Part shown: in pieces, positions 22,236 to 32,985 of the stretch
Numbering within the stretch: position 1 is the first letter of the stretch
How the letters are laid out: each line of letters opens with the position of its first letter
Assembly (NCBI GenBank): GCA_907164885.2
Contig: OU015493.1
Span: 56,921,802-56,985,801, forward strand
From: Dolomedes plantarius
Taxonomy: Eukaryota > Arthropoda > Arachnida > Araneae > Dolomedidae
Direction of reading: 5' to 3'
DNA length: 64,000 nt
Notes under the pieces: generated by a model
Seen by the model: the letters and a program-made list of their open reading frames with translations, nothing else
Told to the model about the DNA's origin: nothing
Databases searched by the model: none
Program-made: the position numbers and the translations under genes

Positions 22236-23960
22236 CAGTAGAACCCTGATTTTACGTTGTCCGTTTCGTACGTTATCCCGCTTCCTACGTCATTTTCTGC
22301 TGGTCCGTGAAAATTGCCTATACTGATAATGTTAAAATATCCCGGATTTTACGTTACCCTTTCCAGAAAAATCCCGCTTAATACGTTTTTTTCTGAAGAC
22401 AAGATCAAAATTATTTTTCCGCTACAAGGCTCACACAAACTTTTTTGAGTTCTTTCTTTCAAGAAAAACTTGTTTCTTACCTGCTTGAAGCCGTTCTGGC
22501 ATTCTTTCTGTTCTGTCTTAGTGTCCTTTTGTCTGTGTTTTAGTAGGCAGGAGGGGTTTCCTCCCAGTGTCAAAATCAGAAGGGTGGGGGAAGGAGCAAA
22601 GCACGGGACACACGCAAGTGAGGGGAAAATCACGGCAATGCCTTTCGATTCTTCGATCACTCTCTGTTGACAAAAGAGAAAGAGAGGAGGGATCTCTTTT
22701 GGATCTATTGTCCAATGTCCACATTTCTTATGGAAAGGGGGGGGGGGCGGCTATGACCAGCCCATGCAACCCACTAAAGGTAGAACTGGTTTCAACTGGT
22801 CTGTAACAGTTCGTTTAAGCACCGTAGCCATTTTTGTCATTGTCGAGCGTTCTTAACGTGAAGGATGTCTACACGAAAATGTTTCTCTCTAGCCGAAATC
22901 GTCGAAAAAGCTAAAAAAATTCATAGCACTAAAATTGATCTTGCTAAATCTTTCGGTATTGCATATTCAACTTTGCAAACGATTTTAAAGCAAGAAGCTT
23001 CACTAGAGATGAGTGCTGAAAAACTCGGAAAATCTGCAAAGAAACGAAAAATTTTTAAGACATCTCAGTATGATGATTTGCAAAAAATTTTAATCGAATA
23101 GTTCAAGGAAGCCCAGGAATCCAAAATTCCAATAAACGGTTCCATCGTTAAAGAAAAGGCGCTTGAAATTGCTGAAAGGCTTAAACTTGGCCAGGGCTTC
23201 TCTGCATCGAATGACTGGATCGACAGATTTTAAAAAATGGAACAATTTATGTTTTATATCTATCTGTGGGGAATCCGATGGTGTGTATATTGCAATTGTG
23301 CAGCAGTGGAAAGAAAACGCTTTGCGAAATTTATTAAAGGATTACATTCCAAGAGACGTAGTCAACGCCGACGAGACGGGACCACTTTTCAACTTGTTAC
23401 CCAACAAAACACTGACGGTCAAAGGAGAAAATTGCCACGGGGGAAAACTTTCAAAAATACGCTTAACTGTGTTATTATGTACTAATGCTGAACGGAAATG
23501 AGAAATTAATGCCTCTTGTGATCGGTAGAGCAAAGAAACCACAGTGTTTCAGTAATGTGAGCAGTTTACCTAAGGATTACACTTCAAATAAAAAGGCGTG
23601 GATGACTTCGATATCTAATTTAATGCCCGCTTCCGATGATAGTGGTGATGAAGGATGAAGAAGGAATAACGGAGGATGTAGTACCCACAGCTGATCAAGA
23701 GATTCAAAGCATAAAAACTCAGAAACAATTTTTAGTTTCGAATGTCAACCAAGAAGCAATTTTGCATCTTAAAGCAAAAAAAATTGTATCTAAAAGCAAA
23801 AAACAAGTAAAGATTACACATTTTTTCTAATAGTTCATCCGGCAAGTGTCAATTTTTGAGCAATATGCTGAGATTTATTTTAACCCCGATTTTACGTTTT
23901 CCCGTTTCGTACGTTTTTTACCGCTGGTCCCATTAAAAACGTAAAATCGGGGTTCCACTG
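22236..23960 (+). mobile_element. pogo/Tigger-like element, internally deleted
   Basis: The left end is CAGTAGAACCCTGATTTTAC. The right end on the complement is CAGTGGAACCCCGATTTTAC. TA lies on both sides (22234-22235 and 23961-23962). A second GTTTCGTACGTT motif repeats inside each end. The element carries a Tigger-type transposase remnant. At 1.7 kb it is shorter than full elements because much of the DDE domain is gone. Confidence 0.85.
22865..23830 (+). pseudogene. Tigger/CENP-B-like transposase remnant
   Basis: An ATG at 22865 opens a pipsqueak/CENP-B helix-turn-helix region (EIVEKAKKIHSTKIDLAKSF, then YSTLQTIL). After a TAG at 23099 the same frame gives EKALEIAERLKLGQGFSASN and DWIDRF, the second DNA-binding domain. 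A frameshift near 23228 leads to VVNADETGPLFNLLP, with the first catalytic Asp at 23370-23372. Another shift near 23490 gives LMPLVIGRAKKPQCF and KKAWMTS (to about 23610). The sequence then jumps to a C-terminal acidic and lysine-rich tail ending KITHFF at 23830. The second and third catalytic residues are missing, consistent with a deletion close to 23610. It is a dead copy. Family identification rests on motif order and the TIRs. Confidence 0.85.
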
Positions 23961-23964
23961 TATA

Positions 23965-25380
23965 TACACTCATGGACAAAAAAATTAGCGCACTAAGAAA
24001 TAATTGCGGGATCGTAACGAAACTTGCAATGAAGGTACATGTCGGGGAGATATGCAAATAATTAGAAATTCAGCGTGATTGCGCATTACGTATATCCGGT
24101 AGAGGGCGTTGAACATCGTACTCTGTGGAGTATAAAACAGGTAACCAAAGCTTGTTTGAGTGTGCTGAATCATTTACAAAGGAAGAGCTGAGATAGACAT
24201 GCCATTACGCCGTGTTCGAAGACAATATAAGCATTTGTCGCAGTTTGAGAGGAGGAGAATCGTCGGGATGATGGAAGCTGGGTGGTCAGCTAGGCGAGTA
24301 GCTCGTCAATTAGGCCGCTCTGATTGTGTTGTGAGGAGGTGTTGGGACAAGTGGACCCGAGAGATGTCATGTACACGAAGACCAGGCTCAGGACGCCCTC
24401 GACAGACCAGTCGTCGAGAAGACCGTCACATCGTAAGAAATGCACGCGTATAGCCAACTGCTTCATCGGCCGCCATCCAGGCACAGGTAACACCTTCACC
24501 AGGGGCCTCTGTGTCTTCTCGAACCATACGAAGGCGCCTGGCTGAAGGACATTCGGTATCGTGGCGCCCATTACGTGTGCTGCCCTTGACGCCCACCCAT
24601 CGACGCCTCCGTTTGGAGTTTTGCCGCGCACGAGGAAACTGGACTGCAGCAGAATGGAACCAGGTCGTCTTTAGCGACGAATCCAGATTCAATCTCGGCA
24701 GTGATGACAATCGTGTTCGGGTGTGGAGAGCCCGTGGTGAACGCTTCAATCCTGCCTTTGCTGTACAGCGACACATCGCTCCCACAGCTGGTGTGATGGT
24801 ATGTGGTGTCATTGCCTACAATACACGGTCACCCCTAGTATTGTTCCGTGGCATCATGACAGCCCAGCGGTATGTTCATGAAATCCTGCAACCACATGTG
24901 TTGCCACTCATGCAACGGCTCCCAGGAGCCAGTTTTCAACAAGACAATGCTCGGCCTCATACGGCAAGGGTGTCACAAGACTGTCTCCGCACTGTTACTA
25001 CCCTTCCTTGGCCTGCCCGATCCCCAGATTTGTCTCCAATCGAGCATATCTGGGATCATTTGGGACGACGAGTTGGGCATCCAACGAGTTTGAACGAACT
25101 AGAGGCAAAGTTACAGCAAATATGGAACGAAATGTCTCCAGACATCATACAGAACTTGTATGACTCAATGCCCGATCGTATCGCATCGTGCATTCGCGCT
25201 AGAGGGGTCCAACGGAGTATTAACTCCTCCGTTCTTTTGCCTTTTTCTCTGAAATAAATTATCCTTTTTCTTTGATTTTCTTATCATTTACTTATATCAA
25301 AGTAGTCATTACGTATGTAAAATTTCGTTTCATTTTGACGACTCCTTCTTGGTGCGCTAATTTTTTTGTCCATGAGTGTA
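23965..25380 (+). mobile_element. Tc1-like element, nearly complete
   Basis: Ends are TACACTCATGGACAAAAAAA on both sides (right end on the complement), with TIRs of about 30 bp continuing into TTAGCGCAC. The left TA lies only 4 bp (TATA) from the end of the pogo element at 23960. The right end opens into (TA)n. The central transposase frame fills most of the 1.4 kb. Confidence 0.9.
24199..25257 (+). pseudogene. Tc1-like transposase, one premature stop
   Basis: ATG 24199 to TAA 25255-25257 gives 352 codons in one frame. A single TAG at 24451-24453 (codon 85) breaks it, just after the first helix-turn-helix and the PGSGRPRQTSRREDR linker. Residues 1-55 include QFERRRIVGMMEAGWSARRV; a second HTH contains SRTIRRRLAE. 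The acidic triad lies in VFSDESRF (residue 160), FQQDNARPHT (249) and SPDLSPIEHIWD (282). Counted spacing between the last two is 32 residues, slightly below the usual Tc1 value of 34. The protein would bind the TIRs and cut at TA sites. Translation could restart at a GTG-linked region after the stop only artefactually, so I call it a pseudogene. It is one of the freshest copies in the window. Confidence 0.9.
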
Positions 25381-25396
25381 TATATATATATATATA
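25381..25396. repeat. (TA)n remnant
   Basis: A short TA tract right of the Tc1-like element. Confidence 0.8.
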
Positions 25397-25406
25397 CATA
25401 CATACA

Positions 25407-25567
25407 CAGTAAGTAGCCATTCCTGCGTTCTGGGCAAGAGTTTGCATTTGAGCCCCTTAATTAATTAGGTTTTGGAAAAAAATAAAACAAATACTGCATT
25501 TTACCCCCCCCCTTTCCAAGTGAGCCCTGAGCAGGTGCCCCTGTTGCCCCTGCCTAGTTAAGGCAAT
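25407..25567. mobile_element. hAT MITE copy, empty-site paralogue of 26708-27022
   Basis: It starts CAGTAAGTAGCCATTCC and shares TTTGCATTTGAGCCCCTTAA and CCCTGTTGCCCCTGCCTAGT with the element at 26708. At the point where that copy holds a nested element, this one reads straight through. Its own ends are diverged and no clear 8-bp duplication was found. Confidence 0.7.
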
Positions 25568-25978
25568 ATATATATATATATATATATATACTAGCAAAAT
25601 GTGTGACAAATATTCTGTTTAAGATATCTGTCTATGTTCGGAGCACTATTTTTGCAAAATATACAATACTGATTAAAAACGTATATTTTTAGTTCAAATG
25701 TCGTATATAATCATTGAAAACAAATATATAATTCTAGTAAAAATTTCATAATATTTTTGAAAATAGGGAATTTTTCATAAATATATAGCAAAATTGAATG
25801 CTTACGCCAGACACCTTGCACTCCATTAAACTAAATATATTTTTTATTTCCTTTATATTATATCAAAATAGGTTAAAATACACAGATTTTATTATTATTT
25901 TTTTTTTAAATGTAGAGGTATCTGGAAAACGATTAAATAAACACATAGCGCTTATCTATGTGTCAATTACTATTGCGC
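25568..25978. other. AT-rich sequence, no gene
   Basis: Begins with a short (TA)n tract and is otherwise featureless up to the SINE target duplication. Confidence 0.4.
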
Positions 25979-26335
25979 GCGGGCGCGGTAGCCCGGTTGG
26001 CAAGAGCAGCGGGCCAGTGATCTGAACGTCCCTGGTCCGATGCTCGTCGTCGCAAATCTACCGCCGTGTTCACTAATGGTGGCTGGGGCACGTAAAATAG
26101 GGCGTGGCTACAATGTCCTCCATGTTCTCAAATTTACCTCTGGAGGTGCGGGGTCAAGTGTTCCGGTCTCGTCACTTGGCTCGGTTCAAAATTACGGGAC
26201 CGGTCATTTAGCCAAGTCGGACTCCGACCCTTGCGGTACTATTAAAAACCGGAGCCGCACCTTCATCGCCCATAGCCTTCGGGACTTGACCTGATGTTAC
26301 ATGTCGGTCAAGGGGCATCAGCTACAACAACAACA
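25979..26335 (+). mobile_element. tRNA-derived SINE with 10-bp target duplication
   Basis: The head carries an A-box-like TAGCCCGGTTGG (25989-26000) and a B-box-like GGTCCGATGCTC (26034-26045), the internal RNA polymerase III promoter of tRNA-derived SINEs. The body has complementary-looking blocks around GCCAAGTCGGACTCCGACCC. The tail is (ACA)n. The 10-bp direct repeat ACTATTGCGC flanks it (25969-25978 and 26336-26345), as expected for LINE-mediated retroposition. It is about 357 bp long and non-coding. 3' sequences related to it recur at 36376-36482 and 36855-36900. Confidence 0.85.
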
Positions 26336-26707
26336 ACTATTGCGCAATTGCATGGAAATTTATTAAATTTTTTTTTAATAATTAGGTTTCTCGTATGCAA
26401 AAGTAACTGAAAAATGAGTTTTCTGGTGACTGCCTTAAAAGGTTTTAGTTCCGGTCTTTAAGCATCGTTTCTGGTTTATTAAATTGGTCATTTATTTTCT
26501 TTTAATATTCGTGCGAATAAAAGTAAAGAAGCTTTAGAATATTTAAAGATTGTCTTTTCAAATGAAACAATAGTTTTGTTTTTCGAAAATTTTCACCGAA
26601 AGTTTCATTTCGATGTAGGCAGATAACCGTAAATACACACCTCCAGTCCTTAAGAGAAGGCTGACAGTATTTAAAAGAAGGCCAGATTACGGAACCTACA
26701 TTTGAAT

Positions 26708-27022
26708 CAGTGCCGTAACTAGCCATCCTTGTGCCCTGAGCAAGAACTTGCATTTGGGCCCCTTAATTAATTAGGTTTGGGAAAATAATTAAACAAATAC
26801 AGCATTTTGGGCTCCCCCAAGTGGGCCTTGGTCGGGTGCCCCTGTTGCCCCTGCCTCAGTGGTGCACCCAGGATTTAATCTTCGGGGTGGGGGAACGGAA
26901 AAAAATATTTATAATATAAATTCAATATTTATAATGCAATTTCTATTTCTTTGGGGGGAGGGGGGCAGGGTCCCTTGGCCCCGTCCCTGGGTGCGCCACT
27001 GCCCTGCCTAGTTACGGCATTG
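26708..27022. mobile_element. hAT MITE with another hAT MITE nested inside
   Basis: Ends CAGTGCCGTAACTAG and CTAGTTACGGCATTG are inverted. The exact 8-bp duplication ATTTGAAT flanks the element (26700-26707 and 27023-27030). The inner element occupies 26857-27001. Confidence 0.9.
26857..27001. mobile_element. Nested hAT MITE
   Basis: Ends CAGTGGTGCACCCAGG and CCTGGGTGCGCCACTG are inverted. The exact 8-bp duplication CCCTGCCT lies on both sides (26849-26856 and 27002-27009). It is 145 bp long, non-coding and G-rich on one side. Confidence 0.9.
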
Positions 27023-27030
27023 ATTTGAAT

Positions 27031-27455
27031 CATGAATTTTTCTAATTATTTTTCTATAGCAGATAAACAAAAGTGTTTTTTTTTTAAATTCCATTTTCTG
27101 CCCTTGAAAAGTAGACGTTGAAATAAAGAGCACGTAGATTTTAGAATTTTCATTTTTATCTATCGTTAGTTCTTAAATTTGTGATACCTGCCGCTACAGG
27201 ACTAAAATTTTTTATTGAAAAATAAAATGATATTGAAATAAAAGTTTTTTACAAATTGCATTGAAAGGATTATTTACAAATGCAGAAACCATAATTTTAC
27301 AGTTAATCTGTGATTAGTAAAATACTGTGATTAGTAAACTCTGCATTAGTCAATCTGTGCCACACATAAGGATTTCAGATTTGCGGTGTAAACCGGTGCG
27401 CCGCCTAAAGTTTCGTTTCCCACATCACTGGTCCCGGGAAGGCGACCCCTTAGAG
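27031..27455. other. AT-rich sequence, no gene
   Basis: No element or frame of note. Confidence 0.4.
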
Positions 27456-28125
27456 CAGGGATTCCCAACGGGGTCTAGGTGGACCCCATGGGGGGTGGGG
27501 GTGTCTATGGAAGTTTAAAAAGGGTCTATAGTATTCTAGGGGGTCTACTGGGGGTCTATGATAAATGTTTCTGTATTAAAATTTAATTTAATTTTTTAGG
27601 AATGTAATTATTAGATATTAATATCCGTTTTAATATGTATAAATACAGATTTGCATAGGGCGGAGTGATCCACGCATCTAAATTCGAATATCATGACGCT
27701 TTTGTATATACCCCGAATGCCGCCGTCGGCTTTTATTTGTGTACCAACACTTGGCAGTACAGGGGAAATCCACTGGACCTTAAGCAGAACATGGGTCCTC
27801 TCGATGCAACCAATCAGAAGCAGTTTCGTTTTTCTCTTGGCGATGTTTGTGCAGTTACAATCTATGTTTCTGAAATCTTGCTTATATTTGTGAAATTAAA
27901 AATGAAAATAGTACAAAAATAATAAAACATAAACCTAATGAACCATTTTTTCTAATTTTTTGTCCATACTCTTAGTCATACTGCTATCTTTAAGTGTATT
28001 ATGTGCAATTATTAGTATTATAATTATGGTGTATGCTGCATATTATAGAGAAAAATGTGAGGGGTCCACGAAGAAAATCATTCTTTTAAAAGGGGTCTAT
28101 GTAGGAAAAAGGATGGGAACCCTTG
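27456..28125. mobile_element. hAT-like element, 670 bp
   Basis: The left end CAGGGATTCCCAACGGGG and the right end GGATGGGAACCCTTG are imperfect inverted repeats. CCTTAGAG (27448-27455) and CCATAGAG (28126-28133) form a 7/8 target duplication. GGGGTCTAxxTxG motifs are repeated inside. The 85-codon frame at 27665-27922 has no recognised domain. Confidence 0.75.
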
Positions 28126-28162
28126 CCATAGAGATTCGCTGCAGTATGCAGCCCGCCTTATA

Positions 28163-28696
28163 CAGGGCCTGATTATGAATGATGGGGGCCACTGGGGAGA
28201 TGCTTTTTGGGGGGCCCCCCTTACGAACATTTATAAATATAAGAACTAGCCATGGACTTTACGTACTATTAGAAGTACTAGGCGCATACACCAAGCATGT
28301 GAGGAAAAGTTGTTAAAAATCAGGATTAAAAAAAAATCGTTTGATTTAAATTTTGATTCAAATAACGATTTAAACCAAACAACTCTGCATGTGAGTCCTA
28401 TATTTGCTGTTACAGTGTATGGCTGATAAGATGAAGCATTCATAGACATGTTTCACACCAAATTGAAAACTCCTTTCACCTTCTGATGTACGTCTGATAC
28501 AACCTGATGGTTTAACATTCTTCCTAAAGCAGAAAGCGAAATTGAAAACTTTCATTTATCTGAAACCCTATCTATTTTAGTGTTGAGAAACATCGTTAAA
28601 GAGATTTTGCATGTTAAAGAGGACAGTTTTGGGGCCCCCTAACGTCAGGGGGCCCTGGGCAAAGTCCCGATTTGCCCATGCGATAAAATAGCCCTG
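28163..28696 (+). mobile_element. hAT MITE copy A, inverted copy at 57763
   Basis: The left end is CAGGGCCTGATTATGAATG and the right end AATAGCCCTG. The exact 8-bp duplication GCCTTATA lies on both sides (28155-28162 and 28697-28704). A near-full-length relative in opposite orientation lies at 57763-58294. The two share long blocks such as ATCGTTTGATTTAAATTTTG and GTGTTGAGAAACATCGTTAA. No gene. Confidence 0.9.
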
Positions 28697-28709
28697 GCCT
28701 TATACAATC

Positions 28710-30520
28710 CCCAAGCAACTTCGCAGCGCCTGATTGTGCACTTACGAGCGGCTGATTTTTATTTAATCGCCGAACAATCGCCACACGTGCGAGCATTATA
28801 TTCACGGAGCAAATATTACTTCACACTTCCATTCTATCCCGCGGTATCGGAATCGAGTCACGGCTTCGCGGCCCTGTTAACTAAGACATTACCTCCGTGG
28901 CGTCTTTATAAGGCAGCCGCGCGGCAAACAGTGTTTGTTAATCCGTGAAAAGTCCGCCCTATCGCTTCCGATCTCTTTCCTCTCTCATTTTTTTCATATC
29001 GCGGGCCATTATTTCGTTATTTATCATACTTCTCCTGAAGCCGAGATAAAGGCAGAAATCGAAATGAAAAGCACCCCCACAAAGGAGGATATCATTAATT
29101 TAATAATAATTATAATGGAAGAGAGAGTAGTAGAAGAAGATGAACAACGAAAGAAAAAAGACACAAGAGAAGAATTTGTGGGTGTAGTGGCTGCCGCGGA
29201 AGGAACAATGGAGTGGGAAAAAAATCACATGTATGTGACGACTGAGGGATGGAAGCAAGAATAAAAAAAGTTCCATTGAGGAGAAGTGCGAGAGCCGGTT
29301 GCAGTTAGTGAAAGTGAGCATTGTATTTGGCACTTTCAGGAGCTAGAAGACGCGTGTTCTACTAAGCAGAGAGAAATGGAATTAAAAAAAAAAGAACAAT
29401 AAATAAAAAAAGAGAACAGCATCACATAAATAATGAACACAGAGAATAAGAAATTACAGAGAGAAAGAGCCTGATAACAGCAGTCAAAAAAGTAGGGGAG
29501 GTGGAGGAGGGGGGGGGGGAATGGTTGAGTAAAAAGTAGATAAAAAAAACTGAAGCGAACCACAATAATGAGAAATTATCCGGGCTGTAACCACAAAAGA
29601 ACCCGCCATGCGGCTCCGATGCGCTAGATGCACTATTGTCGCCAAAAAATGTCGCCACGCTCCGTGACGGAGCCAACAAAAGCGCCCATTCAAACTTACA
29701 AACCTTGAAAATGCCAATTAAGTCAATTACGTTATAGTAGGGTCCCGGCCGGCAGAGAAAGATCATTTGTAACTTATTCTCTCCCCCTTTTATGGACTGA
29801 GAGAAAAATAAGAGGGCAGAAAAAAAAAATTCTCTCTCTCTCTCTTCTTTCTGCATAAACACAAGCGGTTCGCGAGCCCTGTGCGCAAAAAACCCCGGCT
29901 TAATGAGGCAGTTAAAAGCCGAAAAATAGACGTATTTTTAAAAGTGGCTCGAAAATTTCATAGAGCTCCACAATGGGACTGCCCGCGGCTCTTTAGAGGA
30001 CCCGCAGACTAATTATTATTTCATTTTGTGCATGCCCAGAGAAAGAAAGAGAAAAAAATAATAATAAAGGATTAAAAATTGCGTACTTCTTCCAGAAAGG
30101 GAAGTGTTTCTCTGTGCTCTTTTGCAAGAAGGGGGAAAAATGTAAGTGTTATTCAGAATCACGGGCCCTGAACGGTTTTCTTGTGTGTCGCTACAAAGGC
30201 TCCGGGTCCCGCGCGCGGGGGAGGAAAGGGGCGCAGCTCTTTAACCCCGATGTATGAATGAGTAAATGGAAAAATCCCCATTGTCCCGTCGGAATGGCGC
30301 TGCTGATGGGTCTCGAAGTCACTCTGGGGAAATTTTTATGGTGCTAAATAGTGATGCGAAGTGTCTCTCGCGTTATGACGTCGCAGCTTTAGACATTTCT
30401 TATGGGGACATATATTATCATCCTCTTCATTTCAGTTCGTTGCCCGCGTCCGAAATTTTTCGCCTTTAATTGTCCTACACCAGTATTTCAAGAACTTTTT
30501 GGGGCCCTCGAGAATATTTT
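28710..30520. other. Large unique GC-richer region, possible regulatory or promoter sequence
   Basis: About 1.8 kb with no transposon ends and with composition unlike the flanks. A TATAAGG box at 28907-28913 lies in a GC-rich setting about 30 bp before CAGTG. TAATTATTATTTCA-type homeodomain sites lie near 30010 and a CRE-like TGACGTC at 30377. Frames of 109 codons (28935-29264, plus) and 146 codons (29422-29862, minus) are low in complexity and match nothing I know. Conservation cannot be judged from one sequence. Confidence 0.3.
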
Positions 30521-30591
30521 CCCCTTCATTTGAACCCGAAAAAAAATAAGAGATGGAAAGTATCCATAATATGAACGAAGCAACTTAAATA

Positions 30592-30927
30592 CAGTCGAAC
30601 CCCTTTATAACGAACTTCAAGGAACCAAAGTTTTTGTTCGCTTTATCCGGTGGTTCTCTATATCCGAACCGTTAAGAAAAAATACTAGAGTTCACAAAAT
30701 GTATAACTTCTTAGTTGCAATGTTTATTCAATAACTATGTAATAAAAAATGATAAAATATATTTAAAATGATCATTAATGAATTAAATCAACTAAAACCT
30801 ATTACATTAAACTGAAACACTACTGTAATTAAATTACGTACAATAAGAAAACTGAGGGATCAAAATTTTCGTTCGTTATATCCGTGAGTTTGTTATATAC
30901 CGGGTTCGCTATAACGGGGTTCGATTG
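30592..30927. mobile_element. pogo-like MITE, 336 bp
   Basis: The left end CAGTCGAACCCCTTTATAAC and the right end TAACGGGGTTCGATTG are inverted, with TA on both sides (30590-30591 and 30928-30929). A secondary TTCG(T/C)T(A/T)TATCCG motif repeats inside. No coding sequence. Confidence 0.85.
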
Positions 30928-30929
30928 TA

Positions 30930-32089
30930 TATGGTGTTTTATTTCCATGCAGTCATCCACATTGACTCGATGCATTAGCGGCAATATTCTCTCCAAATTA
31001 ATTTATCACCTCCTCCGCAGTTTTTGGAGGGAAATTTGCTTGGGCTGATTGGGAAGTATGTTGAACGATTCATTGATAAGAGTTTGACTGATTTTGTAAA
31101 TAAGCATGCGGCGAGCTCAGCTAATTAACACCGGTGCGCAGGAAGAGGTTTCTCTTCTCTGAAGGAGAAATTTTCATTTCTAGTGATGGTTGGTATAAAA
31201 ATTTATCAAGAAATTCCCCCATTACTCTGACTCCAACCAATCTTTTTGTTTGAATCTTAAAAGTTTCTCTGTTCTAAGTCGACAACACTCAGTATGTCAA
31301 CCTCTACCACTGCATTTCCCTTTTCTTATACCACTAAAATAAGAAGCCTTTAAACTAACTTTATCTGAAGCTAAATTTTTCCTTAGAAAGATAATAAAAG
31401 ATCTCATATTAAAAGGCCATCATTCAACATCAGTATCACCCACTGACAGGTTTGTTTTAACGTCCTGCATTTCTCTGAATGAGGTCCAGTGGGGATGAGA
31501 CGTAGATTCTAATCCTATGTTGCAGATGTATGACTGTAGCTATCCCATATACCATCCATGCAGGCTAGGGATTAGGACCTCAAAATAGTCTCCATGAATA
31601 ACTAAAAATTTAGTAGTACTCGCGAATTTCTAAAGAAAATTCAGCTGTTCTACCAAGAGCAGAGTAGAACGCTTACACGATAAATCAAAGCAGGCGAGAT
31701 CGCGCCCACGGAGTGTTGCCATTCCATAACATAGAAACTGTGGAAGTCGAAATAGTTAACACGAAAAGTAGGAAAGAACTGAAACCATGGAGTAATTAAA
31801 ACAAATAAACATATAAAAGACAAGTAAATTCCACACAAAACATGGCATGGAGGGGGGGGGGGGATAGCACATAATACCCTTCCAGTCTGCATTAATATAT
31901 GGGGCAGAACTGTCTCTGTTAATTTAGATTTTGGCTTTAGAAGTTTTGAATAAATTTCAAAATAATTGAGTTAAAAAATCAAACTGCGAGGGCAAAGGAT
32001 ATCAAACATGCCTCACACCATCATTTTGCCTGCACCCGAGTTAATGAGGCAATATGGATTCATTTGTTCAGGAGGCTTCTTCGCTGCCA
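30930..32089. other. Unique AT-rich sequence, no gene
   Basis: Includes a poly-G run (about 31852-31863). The 80-codon minus frame at 31650-31892 spans this run and has no domain. Confidence 0.4.
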
Positions 32090-32985
32090 CAATATACCTT
32101 TAGAACAAATCATGTTTAGCTTTGTGGTCATGATGCAAAGGACCGCAATATTGCCTTCCGGTCAACCAATGACGACATTCTCTACGCCACTACAAACAAA
32201 ATCTGTCAACTGACTGAATTCCGGTCAAAAAGCAAATCAGTGTTCAGGCCCTATTGGGAGGCAAAATATTCCCTTTGTGTTTCCCTTTATTGTCGGAGAC
32301 TGTGCTCGCGTTTCAGCCATTATCGGTTTCCCCCCTTTGTTTTCCGGATCCATTCACTGCCCCGCAAAACCGTCCACCGAGTCACAAATTCGCTTATTCC
32401 CGGAGGTGTCCCGCCAATAAATCAATCACACCTCCCGATTCGATCCGAGTGTCTTTCACCCGGACAAAAGCCACCCCCGAAAAACACATTGCAGCCAACT
32501 CTCGCGCGCCTCTGTCGCCGTGGGACTCTTATCTGCACACGTCGCCGTGCGGAGTTGTTGCGCATTCAGGTGCCTTGTTTCGCGCCATAATGGAAAGGGT
32601 TACGCTTCCGTGTGCTTTCTATTTCATCCGCTCCACTACACCTTCAAGAGCGGGCCGATTTTTCGAGCTCAATCTGCGGGGAATCCTATTTTTGGAAGCG
32701 TTCTGAGGCAGAAGAGGAGATAATTGGGAGATAAGACAATGGGCGGAGAGTTCTGTGGGTATTGTTTTCCCCAGTCGTGCGGGAGAGATCTCGATGCATT
32801 TTGTGGAAGTGTGGAGTGCCTTCCTCGCGACATGTTACGCATCTCGGAAAAGTATCACGGGCTTTGGGTCTCCGAGAGGCTACAAATGGAAAAAAAGGAC
32901 AAAAGGGAGATTATCTCATCAAATATCTTCTTCAGTAGCCACTATTGGAGATGATAGAAAATACCGTTACATAAAACTTTGTTAA
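32090..32985. other. Unique GC-richer island
   Basis: Overlapping plus frames of 116 and 150 codons (32240-32590 and 32254-32706) open in two frames over the same bases. This points to low stop density from composition rather than a gene. No transposon ends were seen. It may be regulatory. Confidence 0.25.

Noticed and set aside
25979..26060. A functional tRNA gene
   Set aside because: A and B boxes are present but the cloverleaf stems do not form. The flanking target duplication and (ACA)n tail mark a SINE.
28935..29264. A 109-codon plus-strand frame rich in Glu and Lys
   Set aside because: Low-complexity composition, non-family sequence, and a comparable antisense frame nearby.
32240..32706. 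Overlapping plus-strand frames of 116 and 150 codons
   Set aside because: Open in two frames at once because of GC-richer composition. No start context, domain or splice logic was seen.
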